Source: CAIJMU01 sp035530275 (GTDB taxonomy: Bacteria; Spirochaetota; Spirochaetia; Treponematales; Rectinemataceae). From it: a stretch of 64,000 nt of DNA. Below are positions 8,486 through 16,448 of this stretch, one piece after another. The stretch covers positions 39,291 to 103,290 of the forward strand of contig DATKVC010000004.1 of assembly GCA_035530275.1 (NCBI GenBank). Direction: 5' to 3'. The first letter of the stretch is position 1; every line of letters begins with the position of its first letter. A program made the translations under genes and the position numbers. Under the pieces are notes generated by a model, which did not search any database, had not been told where the DNA came from, and saw only the letters and a list, made by a program, of their open reading frames with translations.

Positions 8486-8821
8486 TTGAAGAAAGCCGAG
8501 ACCACCAGAATCTTGCTCGCCCACAACATGAAACGGCTCCGGGAGGCACTGGGGCTCTCCCAGATGGCTCTTGCGGAGCGCGTCGGCTGTTCGACCACAC
8601 TCATCGGCAACATTGAGACCTTGAAACGCTTCCCTTCCGCCGAGAACTTCGACCGTATCGCCGCTGCTCTCGAAGTGCCCGTCTACGAGCTCTTCATGAA
8701 GGACTCGCCCGCGATCGAGCGCGCGCTTTCCAAGTTCGAGGTCCGAGAGCGGCTCGAGCAGAGAGTACTCAAGGCCATCGAGGAAGCGCTGGACGAAAAA
8801 GGCCACTCGGATCAATCGTAA
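8486..8821 (+). CDS. Xre/Cro-CI-type helix-turn-helix regulator
   Basis: A 111-residue DNA-binding protein. The HTH_3 domain covers residues about 10-65: 'ILLAHNMKRLREALGLSQMALAERVGCSTTLIGNIETLKRFPSAENFDRIAAALEVPVYELFM'. It is followed by a short helical tail rich in Glu and Arg (FEVRERLEQRVLKAIEEALDE) that could dimerise. The TTG at 8486 has GGAAGGGG at a suitable distance and is preferred; in-frame TTG (8432) and GTG (8453) codons upstream are alternatives. No partner toxin or phage gene lies beside it, although a repeat array and a truncated Fic gene follow downstream, so it may belong to an accessory segment. Confidence 0.8.
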   Translation: MKKAETTRILLAHNMKRLREALGLSQMALAERVGCSTTLIGNIETLKRFPSAENFDRIAAALEVPVYELFMKDSPAIERALSKFEVRERLEQRVLKAIEEALDEKGHSDQS

Positions 8822-9141
8822 GGGCTCTGGCGAAGAGGACCTATCGGAAATCCTAGTTATCCGATCTCGCCTCTCCGATGCGCTAGAAAGGTCCTCATCC
8901 CCCATCGATGTAGCAGGATTGATAGCAAATCCCCTGGCCTTCCCCTGCGCTCTGCCGGACTCAGTCGCATCCAGAGGCCACTCGTGGAGGCGTTCGACCG
9001 CCGGCGCATTGGCAATCACCGTTACCAAATGAAAGGCAGCGACGAAGACCTTCTGACTCTTCTCCTTCCGAGGCGCCGCTAGATCTTCTCGAGGAGATTG
9101 CCTGCTCGAAAGCCGCGCTCGCAACAGCCAGGCAAAAGGCT
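8822..9141. other. Gene-free stretch before the 22-bp repeat array
   Basis: No recognisable gene was found in either direction. A minus-strand open frame that crosses this interval also runs antisense through the Xre gene and matches no family I know. The stretch may be mobile-element or decayed accessory DNA, given the repeats that follow. Confidence 0.4.
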
Positions 9142-9295
9142 ACTCGATCCGGAGGCCGGGATTACTCGATCCGGAGGCCGGGATTACTGAATCCGGTGGC
9201 CGGGATTACTGAATCCGGAGAACGGAACTACTCAATCCAGCGGACGGAACTACTCAATCCAGCGGACGGAACTACTTGATCCTGCCGACTAGAAC
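9142..9295. repeat. Tandem array of seven 22-bp repeats
   Basis: Seven back-to-back 22-bp units start at 9142, 9164, 9186, 9208, 9230, 9252 and 9274. Units 1 and 2 are identical (ACTCGATCCGGAGGCCGGGATT), units 5 and 6 are identical (ACTCAATCCAGCGGACGGAACT), and the units in between are intermediates, so the array grades from one form to the other. No spacers separate the units, so it is not a CRISPR array. From memory, short serial repeats of the 'AATCCGGTGGCCGG' kind occur near the ends of IS21-family insertion sequences, where the transposase binds several copies. No istA or istB gene is present here, so this would be a remnant end. Confidence 0.8.
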
Positions 9296-9359
9296 GCATG
9301 ATTTGAGGCGGGGAGATATTGTCAATTGTTGTGGACGGAAAATTAGAACGATTTTCCGG

Positions 9360-9734
9360 TCAAGCCGCCGCATCTTGAACCTGCTCACCTTCGGTCAGGT
9401 CCTTCTTCTTCGCGATGAAGTAGTCGAGCATGGAGATGGCCTCGGCGTGGTTCAAGACCTCGAAGTGCTCCCTGAGGCTCTTCTTGCCTATGGCAAGGCC
9501 CCGGTTCAGGACGAGCTCGGTCTCGCGAAGGTTCAGAGTGTTGCCCTCGATCGCGTTTGAGTAATAGGTCCACTCGAGCCTGAACTGCTCTTCGAGCTTC
9601 TTCACCACGGCGGGGGGAAGGGCCTCTGCCGATCCAGTTCCCGCTTCTTTCCCTCGAGGCTTCGGAGCGGCTCCGGGGGCATCGTATCGGCATCGGTTTT
9701 CAGAGATTCGACAGTACCCGATGTGCATGCCCAA
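9360..9734 (-). pseudogene. Truncated Fic-family protein gene (N-terminal domain only)
   Basis: An open frame of 124 codons whose central part (about 9392-9620) reads 'LPPAVVKKLEEQFRLEWTYYSNAIEGNTLNLRETELVLNRGLAIGKKSLREHFEVLNHAEAISMLDYFIAKKKDLTE'. This is the N-terminal helical part of Fic/DOC proteins, including the inhibitory S-x-x-x-E-G motif (SNAIEG). The frame then ends abruptly in 'GEQVQDAAA' near 9360-9390, and the catalytic HPFxxGNG motif of the Fic core is absent. The truncation point lies about 70-100 bases from the 22-bp repeat array, which suggests a mobile element or deletion removed the rest. The first 35 codons do not look like Fic. Likely non-functional. Confidence 0.72.
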
Positions 9735-9983
9735 GGCAAGGCCTTCGGGCTTTCCGCCCAGCTCACCGACGTCCTTCCCCCACTTACAGTCGTATTTTGC
9801 CTCTCATATGTCGCTCTTAGCTCCATTAAGGTGGGAGACTTCGCCAATTCGTCGAAGCACGGTATGTCGCGGGGGCCCGTCGACACTGCATCAATCGCTC
9901 GCGAAAGTGGGATGGAGTAGATTTTGGCGATCCCGATCTGTCCCCGAAGTGCCTCCGCGGCCAATCTGCTTTGAACCGATAGG

Positions 9984-11771
9984 CTACGCGATCGAGTTGA
10001 TGTTCCGCATCTCTTCAATGTCAACCTTGGGCTGCCTGTCGTGGGTCAGGAGACCGTTTACTTCCTTTCCCACGTCATAAATCTGGGTGAGGCAATATCC
10101 GCAGAAGAGTCGCGACTCCACTATGTCTCGCGTGTAGGTTCGCAGCCTCTCCATTATCGATCCCTCCTCGCTCGTGTCGTACCAGCCGAAGCCGCCGTAC
10201 TCGCTGAGAAACCAAGGCTTTCCCTCCGCCGATGCCGCTTCGGCCTCTCCCAGGAAGAAGCTCCTCGTCTTTCGTGAGACCTCGTCGCGCATGTAGAAGT
10301 CGATGACCCGCTTGATCGAAAACCCGAAGAGCGTCGATCTGTCGCGCGATCCGAGTCGCGCGTAAAGATCTCGAGCGAGGCTAGAGGTCGCAAGATAGTG
10401 GTGGAAGTCCACGATATCGGTATCAAAGTGCTCCCAACCACTGTTCTCGATGACGGGTCGTCCGGGATCCCTCTCCCTGACGAGCTTGAGCATCGAGATC
10501 ACGAATTTTCTTGTCTTCGAACTCCGTCTGTAGACGCCCCAGATGCCCCAGGTCTCGTTGAAAAGTATCCACATGACGCAGGATGGATGCATGGCGTCAC
10601 GCTCGATAATCTCTAAGAGCTCCGACTCGTAGGCCCTGAATGCCCGACGCGAGGAGCGGTAGAACGAGGGCATCTCGAAGGTTGTGAGAAGGCCGAGTCT
10701 GTCGCAAAGATAATGGAAATAGGGGCTTTCTATTTTTTCATGGATGCGCGCGCCGTTGAAACCCATTCGCTTAATCGATTCGATGTCTTCCTCGACCCTG
10801 CGGTAGGTGAGAGGGGTGTACACGCCTCCCGGATAGTAACCCTGAAGGAGGACCATGCGTAGGAAGACCGACACCCCGTTGATCCGCAGCCCCCCCCCCT
10901 CGGTCGAGATGCTCCTCAGCCCAAAATAGCTTTCCACGCTGTCGCATACTGAATCGCCCGAATAGAGGGTGTAGCGGATACCGTATAGCGATGGAGAATC
11001 CGGGTACCAGAGGCGTGGCCCGATGTCCTCGAAAGGGAACGACAGGCTAAATTGGTTCTTTCCATCCCGGCTAGCCTCATATTGCCACGTGCCGGCCCTG
11101 TCGTCCCATACATCCACCCCGAGTCTGTCAGCCGCCTTCGAAAATTCTACCGATTCTCGATCCTCATCATCCCCGCCCGCGCTTGCGGTCACTTCGACTC
11201 GACGCGCCGCGAAGTCGCCGCGTACGGTGGCTCTCAGCAGATACTCGCGGCCGGTCTCCTCGATCCAGACATGCTGCCAAATCCCGGCAATCCCGGCATA
11301 CCAGACATAGAAAGGATCCTTCCTGAAGGTCTGCTTGCCCCGAGCCTGGGTCGAGTTCCTTGAGTCGCGGACGAGGACCTCGAGTTCGTTCCGCCCGGTC
11401 CTCAGGGCGTTCGAGATATCGAAGGCGAATGAAGCATAGCCTCCCCGATGATCTCCTACGGACTGCCCATTGAGGAGAACCTTCGTGTCGTAGTCCGAGG
11501 CCCCAATGTGGAGGAACCATCGGCGGTTGCGCTTTGGGCCGGGCCACTCGAAGGACCGCGAGTAGGCGAAGAGACCACGGTCATCGAAATCCACCCCGCT
11601 CGCGGGGCTCCCCACCGGAAAAGGGACACGTATGTGGCCTTCTTTCCCGCGATGTCTGATTCGCCAGTCGCCGTCGAGAGAAATCCAGCCTTTCCGCGCC
11701 CAGGCCGGGTTTGGATGCTCCGAGTAAATAACATTGTCCGGTCTGAAGCCGGCTTCCATGCTGTCGGTCAT
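9984..11771 (-). CDS. Glycoside hydrolase family 2 protein (beta-galactosidase/glucuronidase-like)
   Basis: A 595-residue protein with the three-part GH2 plan: a sugar-binding jelly roll (about 20-175, with 'NPAWARKGWISLDGDWRIRH' and 'DPFYVWYAGIAGIWQHVWIE'), an immunoglobulin-like domain (about 175-285) and a TIM barrel (about 290-595). The barrel contains 'FNETW' with Glu406 as likely acid/base and 'FLSEYGGFGWY' with Glu524 as likely nucleophile. No signal peptide is seen, so it should act in the cytoplasm on an imported oligosaccharide. It begins six bases after the second sugar permease gene and is the last gene of the LacI-controlled operon. The exact glycosidic specificity cannot be read from the sequence. 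Confidence 0.88.
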   Translation of the reverse strand: MTDSMEAGFRPDNVIYSEHPNPAWARKGWISLDGDWRIRHRGKEGHIRVPFPVGSPASGVDFDDRGLFAYSRSFEWPGPKRNRRWFLHIGASDYDTKVLLNGQSVGDHRGGYASFAFDISNALRTGRNELEVLVRDSRNSTQARGKQTFRKDPFYVWYAGIAGIWQHVWIEETGREYLLRATVRGDFAARRVEVTASAGGDDEDRESVEFSKAADRLGVDVWDDRAGTWQYEASRDGKNQFSLSFPFEDIGPRLWYPDSPSLYGIRYTLYSGDSVCDSVESYFGLRSISTEGGGLRINGVSVFLRMVLLQGYYPGGVYTPLTYRRVEEDIESIKRMGFNGARIHEKIESPYFHYLCDRLGLLTTFEMPSFYRSSRRAFRAYESELLEIIERDAMHPSCVMWILFNETWGIWGVYRRSSKTRKFVISMLKLVRERDPGRPVIENSGWEHFDTDIVDFHHYLATSSLARDLYARLGSRDRSTLFGFSIKRVIDFYMRDEVSRKTRSFFLGEAEAASAEGKPWFLSEYGGFGWYDTSEEGSIMERLRTYTRDIVESRLFCGYCLTQIYDVGKEVNGLLTHDRQPKVDIEEMRNINSIA

Positions 11772-11777
11772 GTTATG

Positions 11778-12587
11778 TCAACCCTTTATGCCCGTCATTG
11801 CTATGCCCTGGACGATGTGCTCTCTGAAAACGAGGAAGACAACGATGAGGGGTAGCGACGCGATAGCCGCCCCCGACATGATGAGCGAATATTCAGTGCC
11901 GTGGGTGCCCTGGAAATTCGCTATGCCTACAGTAACCGTGTACTTGATTGAGTCCGAAGCAACGATGAGGGGCCAGAGGAAATCGTTCCACGCGTTGATA
12001 AAGGAGAGGATCATCACTGTTACTATGGCCGCTTTCCCGAGGGGAAGGATGATCTTCCTAAATATGAGGAAGCGGCTCGCGCCGTCCATATAGGCTGCCT
12101 CCTCAATAGCGACAGGTATGCCCTTGAAGAACTGTGTGAGTATGAAGACACCAATGGGCAGGGCGAGTCTCGGCAGAATGATGGCGGCAAGCGTGTTTAT
12201 GAGTCCGAGCTTGTTGAAGAGGATGTAGAGCTGGATGATGATCGCCTCGAACGGGACCATCATGCCGGCTATGACAAATATAAGGAGGGCCTTCTTGCCC
12301 CTAAAATTGATGCGTGATAGAGCGTAGGCCATCATGGCGTCAATGATCACAGTTATGGCCATCGTGATTGTGGAGACGATGAGCGAATTGAGAAGCCAGA
12401 TACCTATTTGCGTTTTTTCGAAGGCCTTTGCGTAGTTCTCAAAGGTCGGCATGGATGGGAAAAGCCTGAGTCCCTCGTGCATGACATCGCGCTCAGCGTT
12501 AAGCGACGTGACGATGAGCCAGAATCCCGGGGCTATCCAGGCGAGGAGAAGGAAGATCAGGAGGAAGACCCTGATTGAACGCTTCAT
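11778..12587 (-). CDS. Sugar ABC transporter permease, MalG/UgpE type
   Basis: A 269-residue inner-membrane permease with about six transmembrane segments. The EAA coupling loop is visible as 'EEAAYMDGASRFLIFRKIILPLGKAAIVTV', which docks on an ATPase. The N-terminus 'RVFLLIFLLLAWIAPGFWLIVTSLNAERDV' is typical of the CUT1 family. Its ATG overlaps the upstream permease stop (ATGA) and has GGAGG at seven bases. No ATP-binding gene lies in the operon, as is common for CUT1 systems served by a shared MsmK-like ATPase. It should import an oligosaccharide or glycoside cleaved by the GH2 enzyme. Confidence 0.93.
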   Translation of the reverse strand: MKRSIRVFLLIFLLLAWIAPGFWLIVTSLNAERDVMHEGLRLFPSMPTFENYAKAFEKTQIGIWLLNSLIVSTITMAITVIIDAMMAYALSRINFRGKKALLIFVIAGMMVPFEAIIIQLYILFNKLGLINTLAAIILPRLALPIGVFILTQFFKGIPVAIEEAAYMDGASRFLIFRKIILPLGKAAIVTVMILSFINAWNDFLWPLIVASDSIKYTVTVGIANFQGTHGTEYSLIMSGAAIASLPLIVVFLVFREHIVQGIAMTGIKG

Positions 12588-13444
12588 TTCTTTTCCTCCC
12601 TGAAGGCAATGAACTGGACTACCGACACGAGGAGAATGATCACGAAGAGGAAGATGGACATGGCTGACGCGTAGCCCATTTTGAAATAGCTGAAGCCCGT
12701 CTCGTAGACGTATTGCACGAGGACACGCGTGCGTCCGTAGGGACCACCGCCGGTCATCACGTAGGATTGGCCGAAGACCTTGAAGGAGGCGATGATCTGG
12801 AGGATGAGGACCAGGAGGGCCGTGTCGCGGAGAAGGGGGATCGTTATCAGGCCAAGAACCTGGAGGCGGTTCGCGCCATCAAGGCGGGCCGATTCGTAGA
12901 TTTCCTCGGGGATCTGCTTCATGCCTGCCGAGAAGAGGATCATGTTGAAGCCTGCCGTCCACCAGATGGTGGCAATGGCGATCGAGGCCATGGCGAATTT
13001 CGGGTCGGTCAGCCAGCCTATTTCGTGAAGGCCGAAGACGCCGAGGAGTTTGTTGAGGATTCCGTAGTTCTTCTGGAATATCCAAGCCCATAGGGTGCCC
13101 ACGACGGTCGTCGAGAGGATGAAGGGTATGAAGAAGATCGCCTCGGAAAGCCTGCGCAGTTTAGAGGTCGATACTACGACCAGCGCCATCAGGAAGCCCA
13201 CGATAATGATCGTCGGGGTGGTGATGAGGGCGAATTCGCAAGTATGGGCGAAGGCTGACCTAAACTTCTCGTCGCCGAGCGCGTCGATATAGTTGCTGAC
13301 GCCGACGAAGGTCTTCCCCGAGAGGATGTTCCAGTCGAAGAAGCTCAATTGCAGGCCGTAAAAGATCGGATAGACGAGAAAACCTATATAGACGAGAAGA
13401 AACGGAAGTGAGAAGAGAAATGCGTCTCGCGCGTTGTGTCGCAT
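12584..13444 (-). CDS. Sugar ABC transporter permease, MalF/UgpA type
   Basis: A 286-residue CUT1 permease with six predicted membrane helices and an EAA loop 'EEIYESARLDGANRLQVLGLITIPLLRDTALLV'. The ATG at 13444 is placed six bases after AAGGA; a GTG directly before it (13447) is the alternative. It pairs with the MalG-type permease, overlapping it by four bases. The 101-base gap to the binding-protein gene upstream is the largest in the operon and shows no clear terminator. Confident on family and role, substrate unknown. Confidence 0.93.
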   Translation of the reverse strand: MRHNARDAFLFSLPFLLVYIGFLVYPIFYGLQLSFFDWNILSGKTFVGVSNYIDALGDEKFRSAFAHTCEFALITTPTIIIVGFLMALVVVSTSKLRRLSEAIFFIPFILSTTVVGTLWAWIFQKNYGILNKLLGVFGLHEIGWLTDPKFAMASIAIATIWWTAGFNMILFSAGMKQIPEEIYESARLDGANRLQVLGLITIPLLRDTALLVLILQIIASFKVFGQSYVMTGGGPYGRTRVLVQYVYETGFSYFKMGYASAMSIFLFVIILLVSVVQFIAFREEKK

Positions 13445-13545
13445 CACCTGTCCTTGGAGAAGATCTGCGCTGGCCCGTGGCTCCAGTAAAGGAGGCCTCG
13501 CGGCGAATCGCTCGACGATCGCCGTGAGGCCGCGCCAAACGGTGC

Positions 13546-14808
13546 CTAGCGCCTGCCTAGGATATCATTGACCTTCTTTTCCATGGAGGCGAGGGCCGCC
13601 TGAGGATCCTGGTTCTGAGCCACGGCTGCTTCAAGGGAATCGGAGAGGGTGTCGTAGATTTCTCCCCAGCGGGGGGTTGCGGGATTGGGGATGACGTTCT
13701 TGACCGCCGCGGCGTACTCGCTGCGATGGGCGAGGGCCAGGAATTCGGGCTTGGTCACGACGGACTTGCGAGTCGGGATATGGCCAGCCTTGGCCCACAT
13801 CTCGCCATGGCTCGTCATCCAGTTGACGAAGTTCATGACATCCATGACGGTCTGCTCATTGAACTTCTTCTGGACGGGGACGGCGAAGGTGTGCGAATCC
13901 GCCCAAGACGCGTACTTGCCGAAGAAGGGGGGGATCTGGACGGCTCCGAAGTTGAGACCGGCTTGCTCCTCGAAGGAGCCGGTCGCCCAGACGCCGTTGA
14001 AGTGTATGCCAGCCTTGCCGAGCTTGAAGTCCGTAACGGAGGAATCATAATCGAGGCCCTTCGGCATGACATCGTCTTTGTTGGCCATGTCCGATAAAGC
14101 GCTCAGCGCCTTCAATCCGGCCGCGTTATTGAAGTTGGCCTTCTTGTTGTCGGCGCTGAGGATGGTCGTGTTCTGCTGTCCGAGGAATGACATGAAGAGC
14201 CTGGTGAGCGTGTAGGCCTTATAGGTTGCCGTCGTGTTGTCGGCGGCAATACCGATAGCGCCCGTCTTGTCCTGGATGGCCTTGGCGTCGGCGATGAGTT
14301 CGTCAAAGGATTGGGGGACACTGGTTATCCCCGCCTTCTGAAAGAGGTCTTTGTTGTAGTACATGATGAGCGGGTGGACATCGAGAGGAATGGCATAGAG
14401 CTTGCCATTGAAGGTGCAACCCGCGAGTGGTCGGGACTCGAAGTCCGAGAGATTGATGCCCGCCTTCTTGATATAGGCGTCGAGGGGCAGGAAAACCTTG
14501 TTGGGCACATAGTTCACTAGCTGGCTCTGGTGAACCACGACGATGTCCGGAGCCGTCTTCGCGGCGAGCGCGGCAGTGAGCTTCGTGTAGTAGTCGGTAA
14601 ACTTGACCGTGTCCGTCTTCATGACGACTTCGTTCTGGGAGGCGTTGTAGGCCTTGACCATCGCGTCGAAGAAATCGCCGTCCCCTCCGGTGAACAGCGA
14701 CCAGAATTTGACCTCGCGCGGCTTGACAGCGCTCGAGCCGGTTTGCGCTCCGGCCATGAGAACCGCGAGCGAGAGAATGACCGTAGCCACGAAAACCCTG
14801 CTTCTCAT
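13546..14808 (-). CDS. Sugar ABC transporter substrate-binding protein (family 1)
   Basis: A 420-residue extracellular solute-binding protein. It has a signal peptide (MRSRVFVATVILSLAVLMAGAQ) without a convincing lipobox. The mature part begins with the typical 'VKFWSLFTGGDGDFFDAMVKAYNASQNEVVMKTDTV' and contains 'APDIVVVHQSQLVNYVPNKVFLPLDAYI' and 'LYAIPLDVHPLIMYYNKDLFQKAGI', all standard for MalE/UgpB-like proteins. AGGAGG lies five bases before the ATG. It follows the LacI gene by 23 bases, so it is probably in the same transcript. It would deliver the sugar to the two permeases downstream. Confidence 0.93.
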   Translation of the reverse strand: MRSRVFVATVILSLAVLMAGAQTGSSAVKPREVKFWSLFTGGDGDFFDAMVKAYNASQNEVVMKTDTVKFTDYYTKLTAALAAKTAPDIVVVHQSQLVNYVPNKVFLPLDAYIKKAGINLSDFESRPLAGCTFNGKLYAIPLDVHPLIMYYNKDLFQKAGITSVPQSFDELIADAKAIQDKTGAIGIAADNTTATYKAYTLTRLFMSFLGQQNTTILSADNKKANFNNAAGLKALSALSDMANKDDVMPKGLDYDSSVTDFKLGKAGIHFNGVWATGSFEEQAGLNFGAVQIPPFFGKYASWADSHTFAVPVQKKFNEQTVMDVMNFVNWMTSHGEMWAKAGHIPTRKSVVTKPEFLALAHRSEYAAAVKNVIPNPATPRWGEIYDTLSDSLEAAVAQNQDPQAALASMEKKVNDILGRR

Positions 14809-14831
14809 TGAAACCTCCTATACGTACGTCT

Positions 14832-15833
14832 CTATTCGAAGAGCGTCGTCTCCCTGAACATGATGCGGGACACGAGGACCCGCTTCTCGTAATTGATTCC
14901 CGCGTTGCCGATATGCCTGAGCAATTCCTCGAAAGTCTCCCGACCTAAGCGCTGTTTCGGAATGTGGACAGAGCTCAGGCTTAACTGGAGGTAGCGGGAT
15001 ATATCGAGGTCATCATAGCCAATCACTTCGATGTCCCGAGGGACGCGAAACCCTCCGTCTTTAAGGGCGCGAAGCGCGCCAATGGCGACAAGATCGTTGA
15101 AGGCGAATACCGCGGAGAAGAAAATCTCCTTGCGGACGAGGGTGTTGATGCCCATGTGCCCAGACTCGATATGCCCATCCGTCTGGACGATGAGCCCCTC
15201 GTCGATCGGGAGACCTGCCTCGATGAGGGCGTCGCGATAGCCTCTAATGCGATCAGGGGAGCTACTCACCGAGGCCGGCCCGGAGAGATGGAGTATCCTC
15301 GTATGCCCTTTCCCGATGAAAAGGGACGTAATTTCCTTAGCCTTCTCATATTCGTCCGTGAGGACGGAGTGATCTTCAAGCCCTGGTAGCCACCTGCCTA
15401 CGAGGATGAAGGGAATGGGCAGGGTCTTAAGAAAGTCGACATTGCTGCGTTCACCGCAAACTGGCATGAGGAGGAGGCCGTCAACCTGCCTTCCCATGAG
15501 GACTTCTATGGCCTCGAGTTCGCGAGCAGGATCCTCCTCGGTGTTCACAAGGAGGATGTGGAAGTCGTGGCTTCTCGCGGCGTCCTCTATGCCATTAATG
15601 ACCTCGGCGAAGAAAGGGTTCGAGGAGTCGGCCGATACGATGCCGATTGTATTGGACCTTCCAAGGCGCAGGCTCGTGGCCACCTTGTTCGGAATGTAAT
15701 TGAGCAGTTGGGCTATTTCCCGGATCGCCTTCTTTGTTTCGGGCTTGACATCGTCCTCATCGCGCAAGGCCCGGGAAACGGTGTTGATCGAGTACCCGCT
15801 CCGTTCCGCAATTTCTCTCAGTGAAGAAGCCAT
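14832..15833 (-). CDS. LacI-family transcriptional repressor of the sugar operon
   Basis: A 333-residue regulator. Residues 1-50 form the LacI helix-turn-helix and hinge (MASSLREIAERSGYSINTVSRALRD...IREIAQLLNYIPNKVATSLRLGRS), followed by a periplasmic-binding-protein-like effector domain ('IGIVSADSSNPFFAEVINGIEDAARSHDFHILLVNTEEDP', 'AVFAFNDLVAIGALRALKDGGFRVPRDIEVIGYDDLDIS'). I start it at the ATG at 15833, where the family's N-terminus begins; a TTG at 15872 would add 13 residues that run through the promoter. No ribosome-binding site precedes the ATG. Being first in the operon with an operator at its own start, it should be autoregulated and respond to the imported sugar. Confidence 0.92.
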   Translation of the reverse strand: MASSLREIAERSGYSINTVSRALRDEDDVKPETKKAIREIAQLLNYIPNKVATSLRLGRSNTIGIVSADSSNPFFAEVINGIEDAARSHDFHILLVNTEEDPARELEAIEVLMGRQVDGLLLMPVCGERSNVDFLKTLPIPFILVGRWLPGLEDHSVLTDEYEKAKEITSLFIGKGHTRILHLSGPASVSSSPDRIRGYRDALIEAGLPIDEGLIVQTDGHIESGHMGINTLVRKEIFFSAVFAFNDLVAIGALRALKDGGFRVPRDIEVIGYDDLDISRYLQLSLSSVHIPKQRLGRETFEELLRHIGNAGINYEKRVLVSRIMFRETTLFE

Positions 15834-15872
15834 ATTAACGTTAATAATGTATCCCCAATTTTCGCCTGTCAA
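15834..15872 (-). promoter_or_regulatory. Promoter and operator O1 of the LacI/sugar operon
   Basis: On the minus strand TTGACA (15872-15867) and CATTAT (15849-15844) are separated by 17 bases, a good sigma-70 promoter. Immediately downstream and overlapping the -10 box is the perfect palindrome ATTAACGTTAAT (15845-15834), which abuts the LacI ATG at 15833. A central CG within a palindrome is the hallmark of LacI-family operators. If the promoter call is right, transcription begins only a few bases before the ATG, giving an almost leaderless message, in line with the missing ribosome-binding site. Confidence 0.75.
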
Positions 15873-15930
15873 TACGAGAAATCAAAAGAATACTCGCGAA
15901 ATTAGTCCAGTTTAAGGAATAGATGGCATG

Positions 15931-15941
15931 ATAACGTTAAT
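15931..15941. promoter_or_regulatory. Upstream operator O2 for the LacI-type repressor
   Basis: The sequence ATAACGTTAAT repeats the core of O1 (palindrome TAACGTTA at 15932-15939). Its centre lies 96 bases from the centre of O1, close to nine helical turns, so looping by a tetrameric repressor is possible. No other AACGTT palindrome of this kind was noticed nearby. Confidence 0.65.
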
Positions 15942-15949
15942 ATTTTCTT

Positions 15950-16448
15950 GGCATTTTCCAGCAACCGACCAGGATCAATCGTAAATGTCTTGCCTTCATT
16001 CAACTGCCTGAGGGACAAGCCGCACGACGCGATAGTGCGTTTTCTGGACTCCGCACCGCAATCGGGAACCCGGGATGAGACCTTGTCATCGACTCGCCGG
16101 AACGCTCTTATCTAATCCGGGGAGGGCCCTGTTACAAAAGGTACTTTTGGGCATGAATCCCGCGCTTCTTCCGGTAGGTCTGGCTTATCTCGAGTCGACC
16201 GGAGCTGGCGCTTCCTTACCCGGCGCCCGATAAGGCGGAAGAGCGGGGGCTCTCTCGAAAAACGAGGCATACGCGATGCGCTTGACCGGTCCTTCGGTGG
16301 AGACTAGCCTTGAGCTATCCCATAAGCGCTGATAGTCTTAGAAAGGGCCCTGGCATACAATGACAGAACCGCGAGAAGGAGCCCCAAAGGCTTCGGAGGG
16401 GAGACGTAACTTTCCCCACGTTTCGCAGGCTCGACGCTGCGAGATCGC
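15950..16448. other. Gene-free interval between sugar operon and antiporter
   Basis: About 500 bases with no supported gene, RNA or repeat. A short plus-strand reading around 16151-16230 ('NPALLPVGLAYLES') vaguely recalls the start of cobalamin-binding radical SAM proteins but stops at once. The promoter of the antiporter gene should lie here; I could not place it with confidence. Confidence 0.4.

Noticed and set aside
8483..9124. A 213-codon minus-strand frame across the Xre gene
   Set aside because: It overlaps a recognisable plus-strand HTH gene and matches nothing known.
9142..9295. CRISPR array
   Set aside because: The 22-bp units are directly adjacent with no spacers, and no cas gene is nearby.
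9602..10024. A 140-codon minus-strand frame between the Fic fragment and the GH2 gene
   Set aside because: No family was recognised and it overlaps the Fic fragment in another frame; it may be decayed DNA.
16151..16230. Remnant of a cobalamin-binding radical SAM gene
   Set aside because: Only about ten residues (NPALLPVGLAYLES) look alike and a stop follows soon; too short to support.
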